Assembly (NCBI GenBank): GCA_028716765.1
Contig: JAQUPC010000021.1
Span: 1 to 22,759, forward strand
DNA from: Alphaproteobacteria bacterium
GTDB taxonomy: Bacteria; Pseudomonadota; Alphaproteobacteria; UBA9219
Reading direction: 5' to 3'
Length of the DNA: 22,759 nucleotides
The position numbers were made by a program, and so were the translations under genes. Position 1 is the stretch's first letter. Each line of letters opens with the position of its first letter. Below are positions 1 to 7,864 of the stretch, piece by piece. The notes under the pieces were generated by a model that ran no database searches, was not told the origin of the DNA, and worked only from the letters and a program-made list of their open reading frames with translations.

Positions 1-663
1 AAAGCAAATCGCGGCTTCACTCTCGTCGAATTGTCGATCGTTCTCGTCATCATCGGCCTCATCATCGGCGGCGTCTTGACGGGCCAGCAGATTATCCAGA
101 ACGCGCGCATCACGAACGCCGTGAACGCCATTCAGGCCTATCAGGCCCAGTTCCAGACCTACGCCCAGAACTACGGCGCGCTTCCGGGCGACGATCCCAG
201 CGCCTCGACGCGCTTTACCAACGTCAAAATGGGCTCCGGCTCCGGCAGCGTTAACGGCAACGGCGACGGCGTCGTCGGCACCGGCAATTCGTTCGACACG
301 GCTCTTACCGATCCTCCCGGCGGGGAAAGCCGGTTGGTCTGGGCGCACCTGCGCGCGGCGACGCTCGTAAAAAATCAGGTCACGAACAACAGCACGGCGG
401 TTCAGCCGCCAAACCCGTTCGGCGGCATTTTCGGCTTTCAGAACGGCGCTTTAAGCGGGGTGTTCACGACGACGGTGTTGTGCCTCAACAAACTCCCGGC
501 CAACGCGAGTCAAGCCATCGACGCGCGTCTCGACGACGGCACCAGCGACGCCGGCACGATTCAGGCGACCGTCGACACGTCCTCGGGCTCCGGCAGCAGC
601 AGCGGCGCGGTCGCCACGACCTACAGCGACGGCCAGACCTACACGCTTTGCATCCGGATGTGA
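1..663 (+). CDS. Type IV prepilin-like protein, 5' end cut by the window edge
   Basis: The reading frame is open from base 1, so the start codon lies upstream. The first residues read KANRGFTLVELS, the class III prepilin signal: cleavage is expected between Gly5 and Phe6, and Glu10 is the conserved Glu at position 5 of the mature protein. A hydrophobic helix follows (about residues 8-25) and then a polar periplasmic domain. That domain has two cysteines far apart (LCLNK and the C-terminal LCIRM), which could form the usual pilin disulphide. A Gly/Ser-rich stretch lies near the end. The visible length is 220 residues. It would be processed by a prepilin peptidase and built into a pilus or pseudopilus by the ATPase and platform protein encoded downstream. 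Whether it is the major or a minor pilin cannot be told from the sequence. Confidence 0.85.
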   Translation, partial: KANRGFTLVELSIVLVIIGLIIGGVLTGQQIIQNARITNAVNAIQAYQAQFQTYAQNYGALPGDDPSASTRFTNVKMGSGSGSVNGNGDGVVGTGNSFDTALTDPPGGESRLVWAHLRAATLVKNQVTNNSTAVQPPNPFGGIFGFQNGALSGVFTTTVLCLNKLPANASQAIDARLDDGTSDAGTIQATVDTSSGSGSSSGAVATTYSDGQTYTLCIRM

Positions 664-723
664 TTTAGAATCCGGAAGTCAGGCACCAAATGAAAAGCCA
701 TCTCCTGTGGCACGAAAGAAAAG

Positions 724-868
724 CCCCTCTCCTCCCAACGGGAGGAGAGGGGTTGGGGTGAGGTGGGGATACAGCAACACGGCTGGTCTCCACCTCACCT
801 GTGAAAACTAAGGCCTTGCTGCGCAAGGCCAAGTTTTCACTTCCTCTCCTCCTCGCGGAGGAGAGGGG
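724..868. repeat. Composite palindromic (BIME/MITE-like) element with a nested palindrome
   Basis: Three hairpins fill most of the 249-base gap between the prepilin genes. The left one is a perfect 13-bp CT/GA-rich stem (724-736 with 740-752, loop aac). The right one is a 10-bp stem of the same sequence type (843-852 with 857-866). Inside lie inverted tails, gtgaggtgg at 759-767 and ccacctcac at 790-798, so the whole is hairpin-tail / tail-hairpin. A third, unrelated palindrome (801-840; stems 801-809 with 832-840 and 812-819 with 823-830) has split the right arm between its tail and its hairpin, which suggests one element landed in another. Bases 664-723 and 869-912 show nothing else I can name. 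The hairpins could also affect stability of the prepilin mRNA. Confidence 0.8.
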
Positions 869-912
869 TAATTGTTTGTTTGGGAATCCTTGTCTTGCGT
901 CACTTTTCTTTT

Positions 913-1764
913 ATGCCTCATCCTCGATCATTCCTTCGCCGTTATCAGAGGGGCTTCACGCTTGTTGAAATGTCGATGGTCATTCTTGTGATCGGCATGG
1001 TTCTTCTCATCGTCTATCCGGCCCTGAACATGGTGCGCGTCAGCACCCAGCGCAGCCTCACCGACAGCAACCTGCAAACGCTCTTGCGCGCCACGGCAGT
1101 TTACGTTCAGGCCAATGGTTGTTTGCCTTGTCCGGCACCCGCCAATGTTTCCGGCCCTGGTTTTGGCCGAATACGCGGCGATACGAATACGGCTGCTTGC
1201 GGCGCATGCGCTCAACCTGAAGGCATTGCGCCCTTCGTTTCGCTCGGCCTTCCGCAATCTATGGCGCACGACGGGTGGGGACGTTGGATCACCATGCGCG
1301 TCGATCCGGCGCTGACGGTGAATTTCGCCGTCGTGCCTCCTACAGCACCTTGCCAACCTACTGACCCATCGCCATGCAACGGAAGCACGACGGCGGGCCA
1401 GTCTATAAAAGGTTTATGCCGCAGCAGCCTTCCCGCTGCTAACCGGATTAGCATCCAAACTGGGGATACAACTCAACAGGCCGCCGTGATTTTCGTAAGC
1501 CACGGCGTCAACGGCTATGGCGCTTTTATTGCGAGCGCCATTAGCGGCTCCCATAATGGCGAGCGCCTTCCTTTCCCATCAGGTCAACCGAACTGCACCA
1601 ACGGCCATGAACAGTGCAATGCTGTAACCACCTCCCTTACTTTTTACAATGACCCGATTACAACCGGTAATGACAATAATTCGTTCGATGATGTTCTTCT
1701 CTTCGTAGACCGCAACAATCTCGTGAGCTGGCTCGGCAACGGCAGCTGCCAGACAACGTGGTGA
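913..1764 (+). CDS. Prepilin-type N-terminal cleavage/methylation domain protein
   Basis: With the ATG at 913 the protein is 283 residues and begins MPHPRSFLRRYQRGFTLVEMS: a basic leader of 14 residues, the G/F prepilin cleavage site, the conserved Glu of the mature N-terminus and a hydrophobic helix to about residue 34. A TTG at 880 would add 11 residues; neither start has a strong ribosome binding site, and I chose the ATG because its leader length is typical. The periplasmic part has several cysteines (CLPCPAP, CGACAQPEG and others) and ends with VSHGVNGYG- and FDDVLLFVDRN-like segments that recur in long prepilin-like proteins. It is larger than ordinary pilins, so a minor, tip or adhesin-like pilin is the likelier role. 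Its stop lies 5 bases before the ATPase ATG. Confidence 0.85.
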   Translation: MPHPRSFLRRYQRGFTLVEMSMVILVIGMVLLIVYPALNMVRVSTQRSLTDSNLQTLLRATAVYVQANGCLPCPAPANVSGPGFGRIRGDTNTAACGACAQPEGIAPFVSLGLPQSMAHDGWGRWITMRVDPALTVNFAVVPPTAPCQPTDPSPCNGSTTAGQSIKGLCRSSLPAANRISIQTGDTTQQAAVIFVSHGVNGYGAFIASAISGSHNGERLPFPSGQPNCTNGHEQCNAVTTSLTFYNDPITTGNDNNSFDDVLLFVDRNNLVSWLGNGSCQTTW

Positions 1765-1769
1765 CTCTT

Positions 1770-3542
1770 ATGATCAACAGACCTTCGCACCTTCACGCTG
1801 TCGCCGCCGAAACGCCCGCGGAACAGGCACGCGCCTCGCCCGTCCTCTTGTCCAGGCACAAAACGACAGGCTTGTTGCCGCAAGTCGGCGAGCGGCTGGT
1901 CGAAATGGGCGCGATCACGCGCGACCAGCTGCAAATCGCGCTTCACGAACAGCGGCAATGCGGCCTAATGCTGGGAACCGTTCTCGTTCGCCTTGGTTTT
2001 CTTGACGAAGCGGCGCTGGCTTCCGTTCTGGCCGCGCGCACGGGGCTGGAGCCCATCGATCTGAAAAAGGTCGTGCTCGATCCCGCCTTGCTGCAACGCC
2101 TGCCCAAGGAAACGGCCAAGCGCTGCCATGCGGTGCCGCTGCGGCTCGACGACCTGACGCTCGTCGTGGCGATGGCCGACCCCTATGACATCGTGGCGAT
2201 GGACGCGCTCCGCCGTCATTTTCCGCGCAACATCGAACTTATCCCCCACGTCGCCAGCAAGGCCGACATCGAAGACGTGATCGACCATTACTACGGCTTC
2301 GCGACGTCGCTCGACGACGTATTGCGCGAACTTGAAACGGGACAAACCAAACAAGCCGCCGAGACCGCCGGTTATCAGCATCCTCTGGTGCGCCTGGTAA
2401 ACATGCTGTTGTTCGACGCCGTCAAACGCGGCGCTTCCGACGTTCATCTGGAGCCGGAAAACAGCTTCGTCCGCGTGCGTTACCGCATCGACGGCTATCT
2501 GCATCAGGTTCGCGCCCTGCACCGCACGCACTGGCCCGCCCTTTCGCACCGCCTGAAAATCATGGCGGGCATGAACATCGCGGACACGCGCAGCATTCAG
2601 GACGGCCGCTTTCAGTTGCAAATCGGCGGCAGCAACGTGGACTTCCGCGTCGCCATTATGCCGACGGTCTGGGGCGAGAATATCGTCGTGCGCCTGCTCG
2701 ATCACCGGCGTTCGCTTCTGCCGCTCATCGGGCTGGGCTTCGACGGCGCGGCCCTTGCCGGGCTGGAACGCATCATGGAGCGCCCGCAAGGCATCACGCT
2801 GGTCACGGGGCCAACGGGCAGCGGCAAAACAACGACCCTTTATTCCATCCTGCGCCAGCTAAGTTCGGTGGACGTGAACATCGCAACGCTGGAAGAGCCG
2901 GTGGAATACCAGCTCGACCTCATACGCCAGACCGCCGTGCAGGAAGCGCAGGGATTGACCTTCGCCGCGGGCGTGCGCGGCGTGTTGCGCATGGACCCCG
3001 ACATCATCTTTATCGGCGAGGTTCGCGACGGCGACACGGCGCAAATGGCCCTTCGCGCCGCCATGACGGGGCATCAGGTCTATTCGACCCTGCACTGCAA
3101 CGACGCGCTCGGCGCCCTGCCGCGCCTTGTCGATCTCGGTCTCAATCCGCGCGTGATCGCGGGCAACATAAGCGGCGTCATCGCCCAACGTCTTGTGCGC
3201 AAGCTTTGCCCGCACTGCAAGCAAAACCGCCGCGCCACCGCAGAAGAATGCCGCGTCCTGCGCGTCAATCAGGCCGAACCGCCCATGATCGCCGAGGCCA
3301 AAGGCTGCGATTATTGCATGAACACCGGACGCAAGGGCCGCACAGTGATCGCGGAAGTGTTGCGCGTTACGCCCGCGTTCGACGACATGATCGCCGCCGA
3401 CGCCGGGCGTTTGGATCAGCTGCGTCAAGCGCGCTCCGACGGCTTCCGTTCCATGCAGGAAGACGGCATCGCGCGCGTGCTGTCGGGCGACATAGCCCTC
3501 GCCGATTTGCGCCGCGCCGTCGATATGACGCGGGGGGACTAG
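1770..3542 (+). CDS. Type IV pilus / type II secretion assembly ATPase (PilB/GspE family)
   Basis: This 590-residue protein would power pilus or pseudopilus assembly as a cytoplasmic hexamer. An N-terminal MshEN-type domain (about residues 25-160, with LGTVLVRLGFLDE) is followed by the secretion ATPase core. Visible motifs are the Walker A GPTGSGKTTT (about 347-356), an Asp box and Walker B region around DPDIIFIGEVRD, and the His box TGHQVYSTLH. A zinc-binding pair of CxxC motifs near residues 480/483 and 513/516 is typical of GspE/PilB and absent from the PilT retraction ATPases. An in-frame GTG at 1758 overlaps the previous stop and would add four residues; I prefer the ATG at 1770. The gene is 2 bases from the next one, so they are co-transcribed. 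Without a secretin in view I cannot separate a T4P role from a T2SS role. Confidence 0.92.
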   Translation: MINRPSHLHAVAAETPAEQARASPVLLSRHKTTGLLPQVGERLVEMGAITRDQLQIALHEQRQCGLMLGTVLVRLGFLDEAALASVLAARTGLEPIDLKKVVLDPALLQRLPKETAKRCHAVPLRLDDLTLVVAMADPYDIVAMDALRRHFPRNIELIPHVASKADIEDVIDHYYGFATSLDDVLRELETGQTKQAAETAGYQHPLVRLVNMLLFDAVKRGASDVHLEPENSFVRVRYRIDGYLHQVRALHRTHWPALSHRLKIMAGMNIADTRSIQDGRFQLQIGGSNVDFRVAIMPTVWGENIVVRLLDHRRSLLPLIGLGFDGAALAGLERIMERPQGITLVTGPTGSGKTTTLYSILRQLSSVDVNIATLEEPVEYQLDLIRQTAVQEAQGLTFAAGVRGVLRMDPDIIFIGEVRDGDTAQMALRAAMTGHQVYSTLHCNDALGALPRLVDLGLNPRVIAGNISGVIAQRLVRKLCPHCKQNRRATAEECRVLRVNQAEPPMIAEAKGCDYCMNTGRKGRTVIAEVLRVTPAFDDMIAADAGRLDQLRQARSDGFRSMQEDGIARVLSGDIALADLRRAVDMTRGD

Positions 3543-3544
3543 GC

Positions 3545-4762
3545 ATGCCCGCGTATCACTTCCGTGCCGTTTACCCTTCCGGACGCATTCATCATGGCCG
3601 GATGACGGCGGCGAACGAAAATGAATTGTCGCATGCCTTGCGCGAATCCGGCCTCGAACTGATCGAGGCCAGCGAGCATAAACCCTCGCGCTTTTCCATG
3701 TTTTCCGGATATCCGCGCGAACAGGTAAGCCTGCGGCAACGCGCCTTGCTGTGCCGCCAGCTCGAGGATTTGCTGCGCGCCGGGTTGCCGTTCCTTGAAG
3801 CGTTGCAGGGCGTGGCGTCCACGCTGGCGCCCGGCGCGTGGCGCGGCAAGCTTGAAGCCATCGCCCGCAAGGTCGGTCAGGGCAGCACGATCGCCGCTGC
3901 GTTCGGGCAACATGACCGCCTGTTCAATCCGGTTTTTCTTGCCACGTTGCAAGCGGGCGAAACGAGCGGCGATCTCGTCACGGCCTTTGGCCAGCTTGCA
4001 AAGCACATCGAACGGCAAGCCCGCCTCCGCGAACTGGCAAGCCGTGCGCTGCGTTATCCGTTATTTCTGCTGTGCGTGGCGCTTGGCGTCGCGGCTTTCA
4101 TGATGACGATGGTTGTTCCGCGCGTCATGGATTTTCTCAACACGCTCGGCGCCGACTTGCCATTTATGACCCGTGTGTTGATCAAGCTCTCCGCACTGTT
4201 TGCCGCGGGCTGGTGGATAGCCTTGCTGGTCATCATGACGTGCGTTCTCGTGTTTATGACGGCCCGCCGTTATTCCGGGCCTTTCGCCTTACGCTCGGAC
4301 GGCTGGCTGCTCCGACTGCCTTTGCTCGGCCCGGCAATTCATAAACTTGCCGTCGCACGTTTCGCGCACAGCTTCGCCCTGCTGCTTCAAAGCGGCGCAG
4401 GACTGCCCGAATCCCTCCATACGGCGAAAGCCGTGCTTGGCAACCGCGCCCTTATCGAAGCCGCCGAAGCGGCTGAACGTCAGGTGCAGGCGGGACAATC
4501 CCTTTCAGCCGCTACCAGCGGGCTCTTTCCGCCTTTCGTTTCGCAGATGCTTCGCGTGGGCGAGCAAAGCAGCCGCCTCATTGCGACGCTGGACGAAGTC
4601 ACCCGTCATTACGATACCGAAGTGCAATCGGCCATCGAGCGCCTTATCGGCGCGCTGGAGCCTGCTTTGACGCTCCTCGTCGGCGCGTTGCTGGCGTGGG
4701 TCGTGCTGGCGGTTCTCGGCCCGGTCTACGGCAGCCTCGGTCAGCTAAACATGGTGCCATGA
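3545..4762 (+). CDS. Inner-membrane platform protein (PilC/GspF family)
   Basis: This 405-residue polytopic membrane protein forms the inner-membrane base on which the ATPase acts. It has the family layout: a short N-terminal region (about 1-60), a first GspF domain (about 65-190) with LCRQLEDLLRAGLPFLEAL, a second GspF domain (about 265-395) with FAHSFALLLQSGAGLPESL, and three hydrophobic segments near residues 167-190, 217-240 and 375-398. The open frame extends far upstream into the ATPase gene. The ATG at 3545, 2 bases after the ATPase stop, is the only start giving a family-length protein. Its stop is 1 base before the next ATG, so translation is probably coupled. Confidence 0.92.
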   Translation: MPAYHFRAVYPSGRIHHGRMTAANENELSHALRESGLELIEASEHKPSRFSMFSGYPREQVSLRQRALLCRQLEDLLRAGLPFLEALQGVASTLAPGAWRGKLEAIARKVGQGSTIAAAFGQHDRLFNPVFLATLQAGETSGDLVTAFGQLAKHIERQARLRELASRALRYPLFLLCVALGVAAFMMTMVVPRVMDFLNTLGADLPFMTRVLIKLSALFAAGWWIALLVIMTCVLVFMTARRYSGPFALRSDGWLLRLPLLGPAIHKLAVARFAHSFALLLQSGAGLPESLHTAKAVLGNRALIEAAEAAERQVQAGQSLSAATSGLFPPFVSQMLRVGEQSSRLIATLDEVTRHYDTEVQSAIERLIGALEPALTLLVGALLAWVVLAVLGPVYGSLGQLNMVP

Positions 4763-4763
4763 C

Positions 4764-6287
4764 ATGACGGCAACGCGTTCGTTCATCCTTCTTGCCGGCG
4801 ACGACGGCGCCCTTCTTGTCCCGCCCTTTCGTCATGCTTCGGACGCGCCGTTGTTCGTGCCCGGCCATACGGAAGAAAAAACGCTGCCGATCGTCGAGGC
4901 CCTTGCGGCGCAGCCAAAGATGCCCGTCCTTATTCTTGCCGACACGCTGGCGCAGGAGTTTCACCGCGACACGCTGCCGCGCCTCAATGTTTTCGACCGC
5001 AAAAAACTTCTGGCGCGGCGGCTGCGTCAGCATTTTCCCCTGCCGTCGTCCACGCCGCACGCGCAGTTGACCGCGGCCATCCCCCTCAAGAACAACGCCG
5101 CGCTTTTCGCGTGCCTTCACGACGGCGGTCCCGTGGCAACGTGGATGAAAAGGCTGGAAACGCTGTCCAATCCTCTTACGGGCGTCGCGCCGTTGCCGCT
5201 CGTTTGCTCGGGCATCATTGCGCGACTTATGCCCGAAGCCCGGCAGGGCTGGGCCATGCTGCTCAGCTGGCAGCGCACGGGGGGCTTCCGCCAAATCGTC
5301 ACGCATGACGGCGAGTTCGTTTTCACGCGCCTGACGCCGCCGTTGCCGCTTTCGGCCGGTGCGGAGACGATCATCATGACGCTGATCAACGATCTTGAAG
5401 CGACAAAGGGCTATCTTGCGCGCCTCGGCTTGACCGAAGGAACGCCGCTCAGGCTGGCCGCCATTCTGCCGAAAACGCTTCACAAGGCGATTCACGCCCT
5501 GCCGCAGCCCTTCCAAACCGCCGTGACGCTTACGCCGCATCAGGCGGCAAAACGGCTCGGGCTGACGTACGCGCCTGACCGCAACGATCCCGCCGCCGAT
5601 CTCCTGTACGCTGCGTGGGTTGCGAAACAAAAACGCTTGCGCCCCGTCATGCTGCCGGACGACAGGAGAGAAACGGACCGAACGGCATCCGTAAAACGGT
5701 GGGGCCGCTGCGTAGCCGCCGCCGCATGGCTCGCCGCCCTCGCCTTTTTCGGCTGGCAGGGCCATGACCTTTTTCGGCTTGCCGTGGCGCACCGCCAGAC
5801 GACGCAGGACGTCGCCGCGCTTCAAAAACAACTGACGCAGGAGCGCGCGACGCTTGCGCCCGTAACGGCGCCTCTCGGGCGTTTACGTCAGGCCGTTGCG
5901 CGCCAGCGGCTTTTTACCGAGCCCCCTCTCTTTCCGTGGCCCCTTCTGCGCGCGCTCGATAAGGAATTGGGAGCGGCGGCGCGTATCACGCGGCTGAACT
6001 GGCAAAGCGGCAAGGGCGCCGCGGCCGGCGAAACGCTGGAAATCAGCCTGCGTTTGACGGAATCCGGGCTGCCGCCTCCGTCGCAGGAAGCCGGGCGGCA
6101 AGCGATTGTCAAACGCTTCGATCAGCTGGCGCAAAGCTTGCGCTCTTCCCTTGCCGGTTACCAGGTCGCCGTCACGCGTTATCCGTTCCTGATCAAACCC
6201 GACGAAACCCTTTCCAACGCGGGCGATAAACAGACGGACGACCGTCTTCCCACGGCCGATTTTCTCCTGCAAAAGGAGAAGCCATGA
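4764..6287 (+). CDS. PilM/PilN- or GspL-like bitopic assembly protein
   Basis: This 507-residue protein has a long cytoplasmic part (about 1-305), one transmembrane helix (about 314-331, VAAAAWLAALAFFG), a likely coiled coil (about 335-365) and a periplasmic domain. This is the arrangement of GspL, or of PilM fused to PilN. The cytoplasmic part is strongly diverged; I do not see clear actin-fold ATPase motifs. The identification therefore rests on topology and on its place after the ATPase and platform genes and before PilO- and PilP-like genes. Its role would be to link the cytoplasmic ATPase to the periplasmic alignment complex. Its last codons overlap the next gene as ATGA (6284-6287), with an AAGGAG ribosome binding site inside its own 3' end. 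Confidence 0.7.
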   Translation: MTATRSFILLAGDDGALLVPPFRHASDAPLFVPGHTEEKTLPIVEALAAQPKMPVLILADTLAQEFHRDTLPRLNVFDRKKLLARRLRQHFPLPSSTPHAQLTAAIPLKNNAALFACLHDGGPVATWMKRLETLSNPLTGVAPLPLVCSGIIARLMPEARQGWAMLLSWQRTGGFRQIVTHDGEFVFTRLTPPLPLSAGAETIIMTLINDLEATKGYLARLGLTEGTPLRLAAILPKTLHKAIHALPQPFQTAVTLTPHQAAKRLGLTYAPDRNDPAADLLYAAWVAKQKRLRPVMLPDDRRETDRTASVKRWGRCVAAAAWLAALAFFGWQGHDLFRLAVAHRQTTQDVAALQKQLTQERATLAPVTAPLGRLRQAVARQRLFTEPPLFPWPLLRALDKELGAAARITRLNWQSGKGAAAGETLEISLRLTESGLPPPSQEAGRQAIVKRFDQLAQSLRSSLAGYQVAVTRYPFLIKPDETLSNAGDKQTDDRLPTADFLLQKEKP

Positions 6288-6883
6288 AAGCGCTCAAGGC
6301 CCATCGGTGGTGGCTTGCGGCTCTGGCCGCGGCGCTGGTTCTGCTGGCTTGCGGAGACCCTTTGCTGCGCTACGGCCATGACGCCCTGACGGCGCGATTG
6401 CAAAAAAGCGATGCCGCGAAAAAAAATCTTACGACGGTTCTTCAGCAACTTCGCGACGACGCCGCGACGGCCGAACGCCTGAGCCGGGCGATAAAAGCCG
6501 GGGAAGCCGCCGCTTATCTCGCCCCCGCCGACCGGTTGCAGATAACCGCGCAACTCGAACCTTTGGCGACCGCCTCGAGGCTTGGCCGTTTCACCTACAC
6601 GCTTTCGCCGGAACAGCCCTTTAAGCCGGAACAAGCTTCGCCGGACACGGACGGATTGGCCGAAAGCGTTTTGACGTTCGAGGCTGACGCGCCTCATGAC
6701 GGCGATGCCTACAGATTTATCGAACGTCTGTTGCGCCGTTTGCCGGGACGCGCGCGGCTCCGGCAATTGGCGATCGAGAATACGAATGCGGCCAACGCAG
6801 GACCGCTCGCCGTCGCGAACGTCCGTCTGAACGCTACCGTCGACTGGCTGGCGAACGGAAGCAGAAAAGCGGAGGAAAAATGA
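6284..6883 (+). CDS. PilO/GspM-like assembly protein
   Basis: This 199-residue protein has a single N-terminal hydrophobic segment (about residues 9-22), then a helical region (about 35-75, likely coiled coil) and an alpha/beta periplasmic domain. Topology, size and position between the PilN-like and PilP-like genes fit the PilO/GspM slot of the inner-membrane alignment complex. Sequence motifs for this family are weak, so this is inference from context. One oddity is LLACG at residues 20-24, which resembles a lipobox; either a lipoprotein or a plain membrane anchor is possible, and the rest of the operon favours the anchor. It overlaps its neighbours by 4 bases at both ends. Confidence 0.65.
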   Translation: MKALKAHRWWLAALAAALVLLACGDPLLRYGHDALTARLQKSDAAKKNLTTVLQQLRDDAATAERLSRAIKAGEAAAYLAPADRLQITAQLEPLATASRLGRFTYTLSPEQPFKPEQASPDTDGLAESVLTFEADAPHDGDAYRFIERLLRRLPGRARLRQLAIENTNAANAGPLAVANVRLNATVDWLANGSRKAEEK

Positions 6884-7308
6884 CGAGAAGAAACAGCCGG
6901 GCAATTCATGCGCTCGTTTTAGCATCCGTGTTTTCTTTCCTGTCGCCCGTTCTTGCCCAAACGCCGCCGCAAGCCGCAACGCCTTCCCTGTTTTTCAACA
7001 GCGAGGAGCTTAATCGCATCGAAGCGGCAGTGAACAAAACGGAGCCAAACGGCGACGCTGCCAAGCAAGAAGCCGTGACGCTTGGGGCCGTCGTATACTA
7101 CGGGCCTAAAAACTGGACAGTCTGGCTTCAGGGCGAACGCTGGACGCCCGCCACCAAGCGGCCCGATCTGCAAATTCTCGACGTAAAGCCCGATCTGGTC
7201 CGCCTCGCTTTCGCCCCGCAAAACGGCGCAAAAAAACGCGAGATTACGTTGCGGCCATACCAGTCGTTTCAACCCGATACGGGCCAAATATTGGAAGGCG
7301 GAAAATAG
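6880..7308 (+). CDS. PilP/GspC-like secreted assembly protein
   Basis: This 142-residue protein has a Sec signal peptide (about 1-26, ending SPVLAQ) and a small periplasmic domain. The segment LGAVVYYGPKNWTVWLQGER (about 68-87), followed by a predicted run of beta strands, resembles the domain in PilP/GspC-type proteins that bridges the inner-membrane complex and the secretin. It starts with ATGA overlapping the upstream stop and has a GGAGG-like ribosome binding site in gcggaggaaaaatg. It is the last gene of the assembly operon; the gap to the next promoter is about 20 bases and I see no strong hairpin terminator there. Confidence 0.65.
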   Translation: MTRRNSRAIHALVLASVFSFLSPVLAQTPPQAATPSLFFNSEELNRIEAAVNKTEPNGDAAKQEAVTLGAVVYYGPKNWTVWLQGERWTPATKRPDLQILDVKPDLVRLAFAPQNGAKKREITLRPYQSFQPDTGQILEGGK

Positions 7309-7330
7309 CGTCCATTTTTCCCCGAAAGGC

Positions 7331-7385
7331 TTGACAAACAAGCAAAAAGGTCTAAACAAGTACTAATTAGATACTAATTAGGAGA
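7331..7385 (+). promoter_or_regulatory. Promoter-like sequence and tandem operator of the SUF operon
   Basis: A consensus -35 hexamer TTGACA lies at 7331-7336. A weak -10 (TAAACA, 7353-7358) follows after 16 bases. Just downstream is a perfect direct repeat of TACTAATTAG (7361-7370 and 7372-7381). Each copy contains the palindrome CTAATTAG, and the copies are 11 bases apart, so they sit on the same face of the helix. The second copy abuts the GGAGA ribosome binding site (7381-7385). This placement fits an operator at which the downstream Rrf2-family regulator represses its own operon. The link between regulator and site is inference. Confidence 0.65.
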
Positions 7386-7391
7386 CGTGCC

Positions 7392-7853
7392 GTGTTACGC
7401 ATGAGCAAACTGGCGGACTACTCATTTATCCTCTTGGCCCAAATGGTTAGCGAAAACAAGCCCTCCTGGGCTGCCTCCGAACTGGCCGAGCGGACGACTT
7501 TGCCCTCTCCGACCGTAGCGAAATTGATGAAAATTCTGGCGAAAGCCGGCATTGTCACGGGCCAGCGCGGCGCGACCGGAGGCTATCGCCTCGCCGCTCC
7601 GGCCAACGAAATCTCCGTTGCGCGCATCGTCGAAGCCGTGGACGGCCCCATCGCGCTGACCGATTGCGTCGTCGAGGGCGACACGCATGATTGCGCCGTG
7701 CGGTCGCTGTGCCCCATGCACGGCGGCTGGGGCAAGGTCAACAGCGCCATGCGGGTCGCGCTTGATAGCGTCTTTCTGTCCGAGTTGATTGCGGCCAGTC
7801 CGTGGCAAGACGTAAACGCCGGAAAACAGATGGCGGCGGCGGCGGACGCCTGA
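7392..7853 (+). CDS. Rrf2-family SUF operon regulator (IscR/SufR-like)
   Basis: This 153-residue protein begins [10 protein letters not shown], the usual start of SUF-linked Rrf2 regulators, so I take the GTG at 7392 (6 bases after GGAGA) over the ATG at 7401. A winged helix-turn-helix covers about residues 8-75 ([19 protein letters not shown], then GATGGYRLA). Three cysteines at 92, 101 and 107 fall in the cluster-binding loop of the family and could ligate an Fe-S cluster, so the protein can sense cluster supply. The gene is first in the operon, 11 bases before sufB, and lies behind a tandem palindromic operator, which suggests autoregulation. The SUF-specific Rrf2 subgroup fits better than canonical IscR because the neighbours are suf and not isc genes. 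Confidence 0.88.
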   Translation: MLRMSKLADYSFILLAQMVSENKPSWAASELAERTTLPSPTVAKLMKILAKAGIVTGQRGATGGYRLAAPANEISVARIVEAVDGPIALTDCVVEGDTHDCAVRSLCPMHGGWGKVNSAMRVALDSVFLSELIAASPWQDVNAGKQMAAAADA

Positions 7854-7864
7854 CGGGACAGAGC

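Noticed and set aside
724..868. CRISPR-like or tandem repeat array
   Set aside because: The repeated units are inverted hairpins of different length with no regular spacers, so they fit palindromic elements and not CRISPR.
3206..3544. Upstream extension of the PilC/GspF frame inside the ATPase gene
   Set aside because: The extension translates to Arg-rich sequence with no homology to the family, while the ATG at 3545 gives the normal N-terminus and spacing.
4644..5831. 395-codon minus-strand frame opposite the PilM/N-like gene
   Set aside because: The product is Arg/Gly-rich low-complexity text typical of antisense translation, and the plus-strand gene fits its operon by overlap and size.
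7802..7864. Upstream GTG/ATG-type start for sufB inside the regulator gene
   Set aside because: The extra residues (basic, then poly-Gly) are not SufB-like; the ATG at 7865 gives the normal length.
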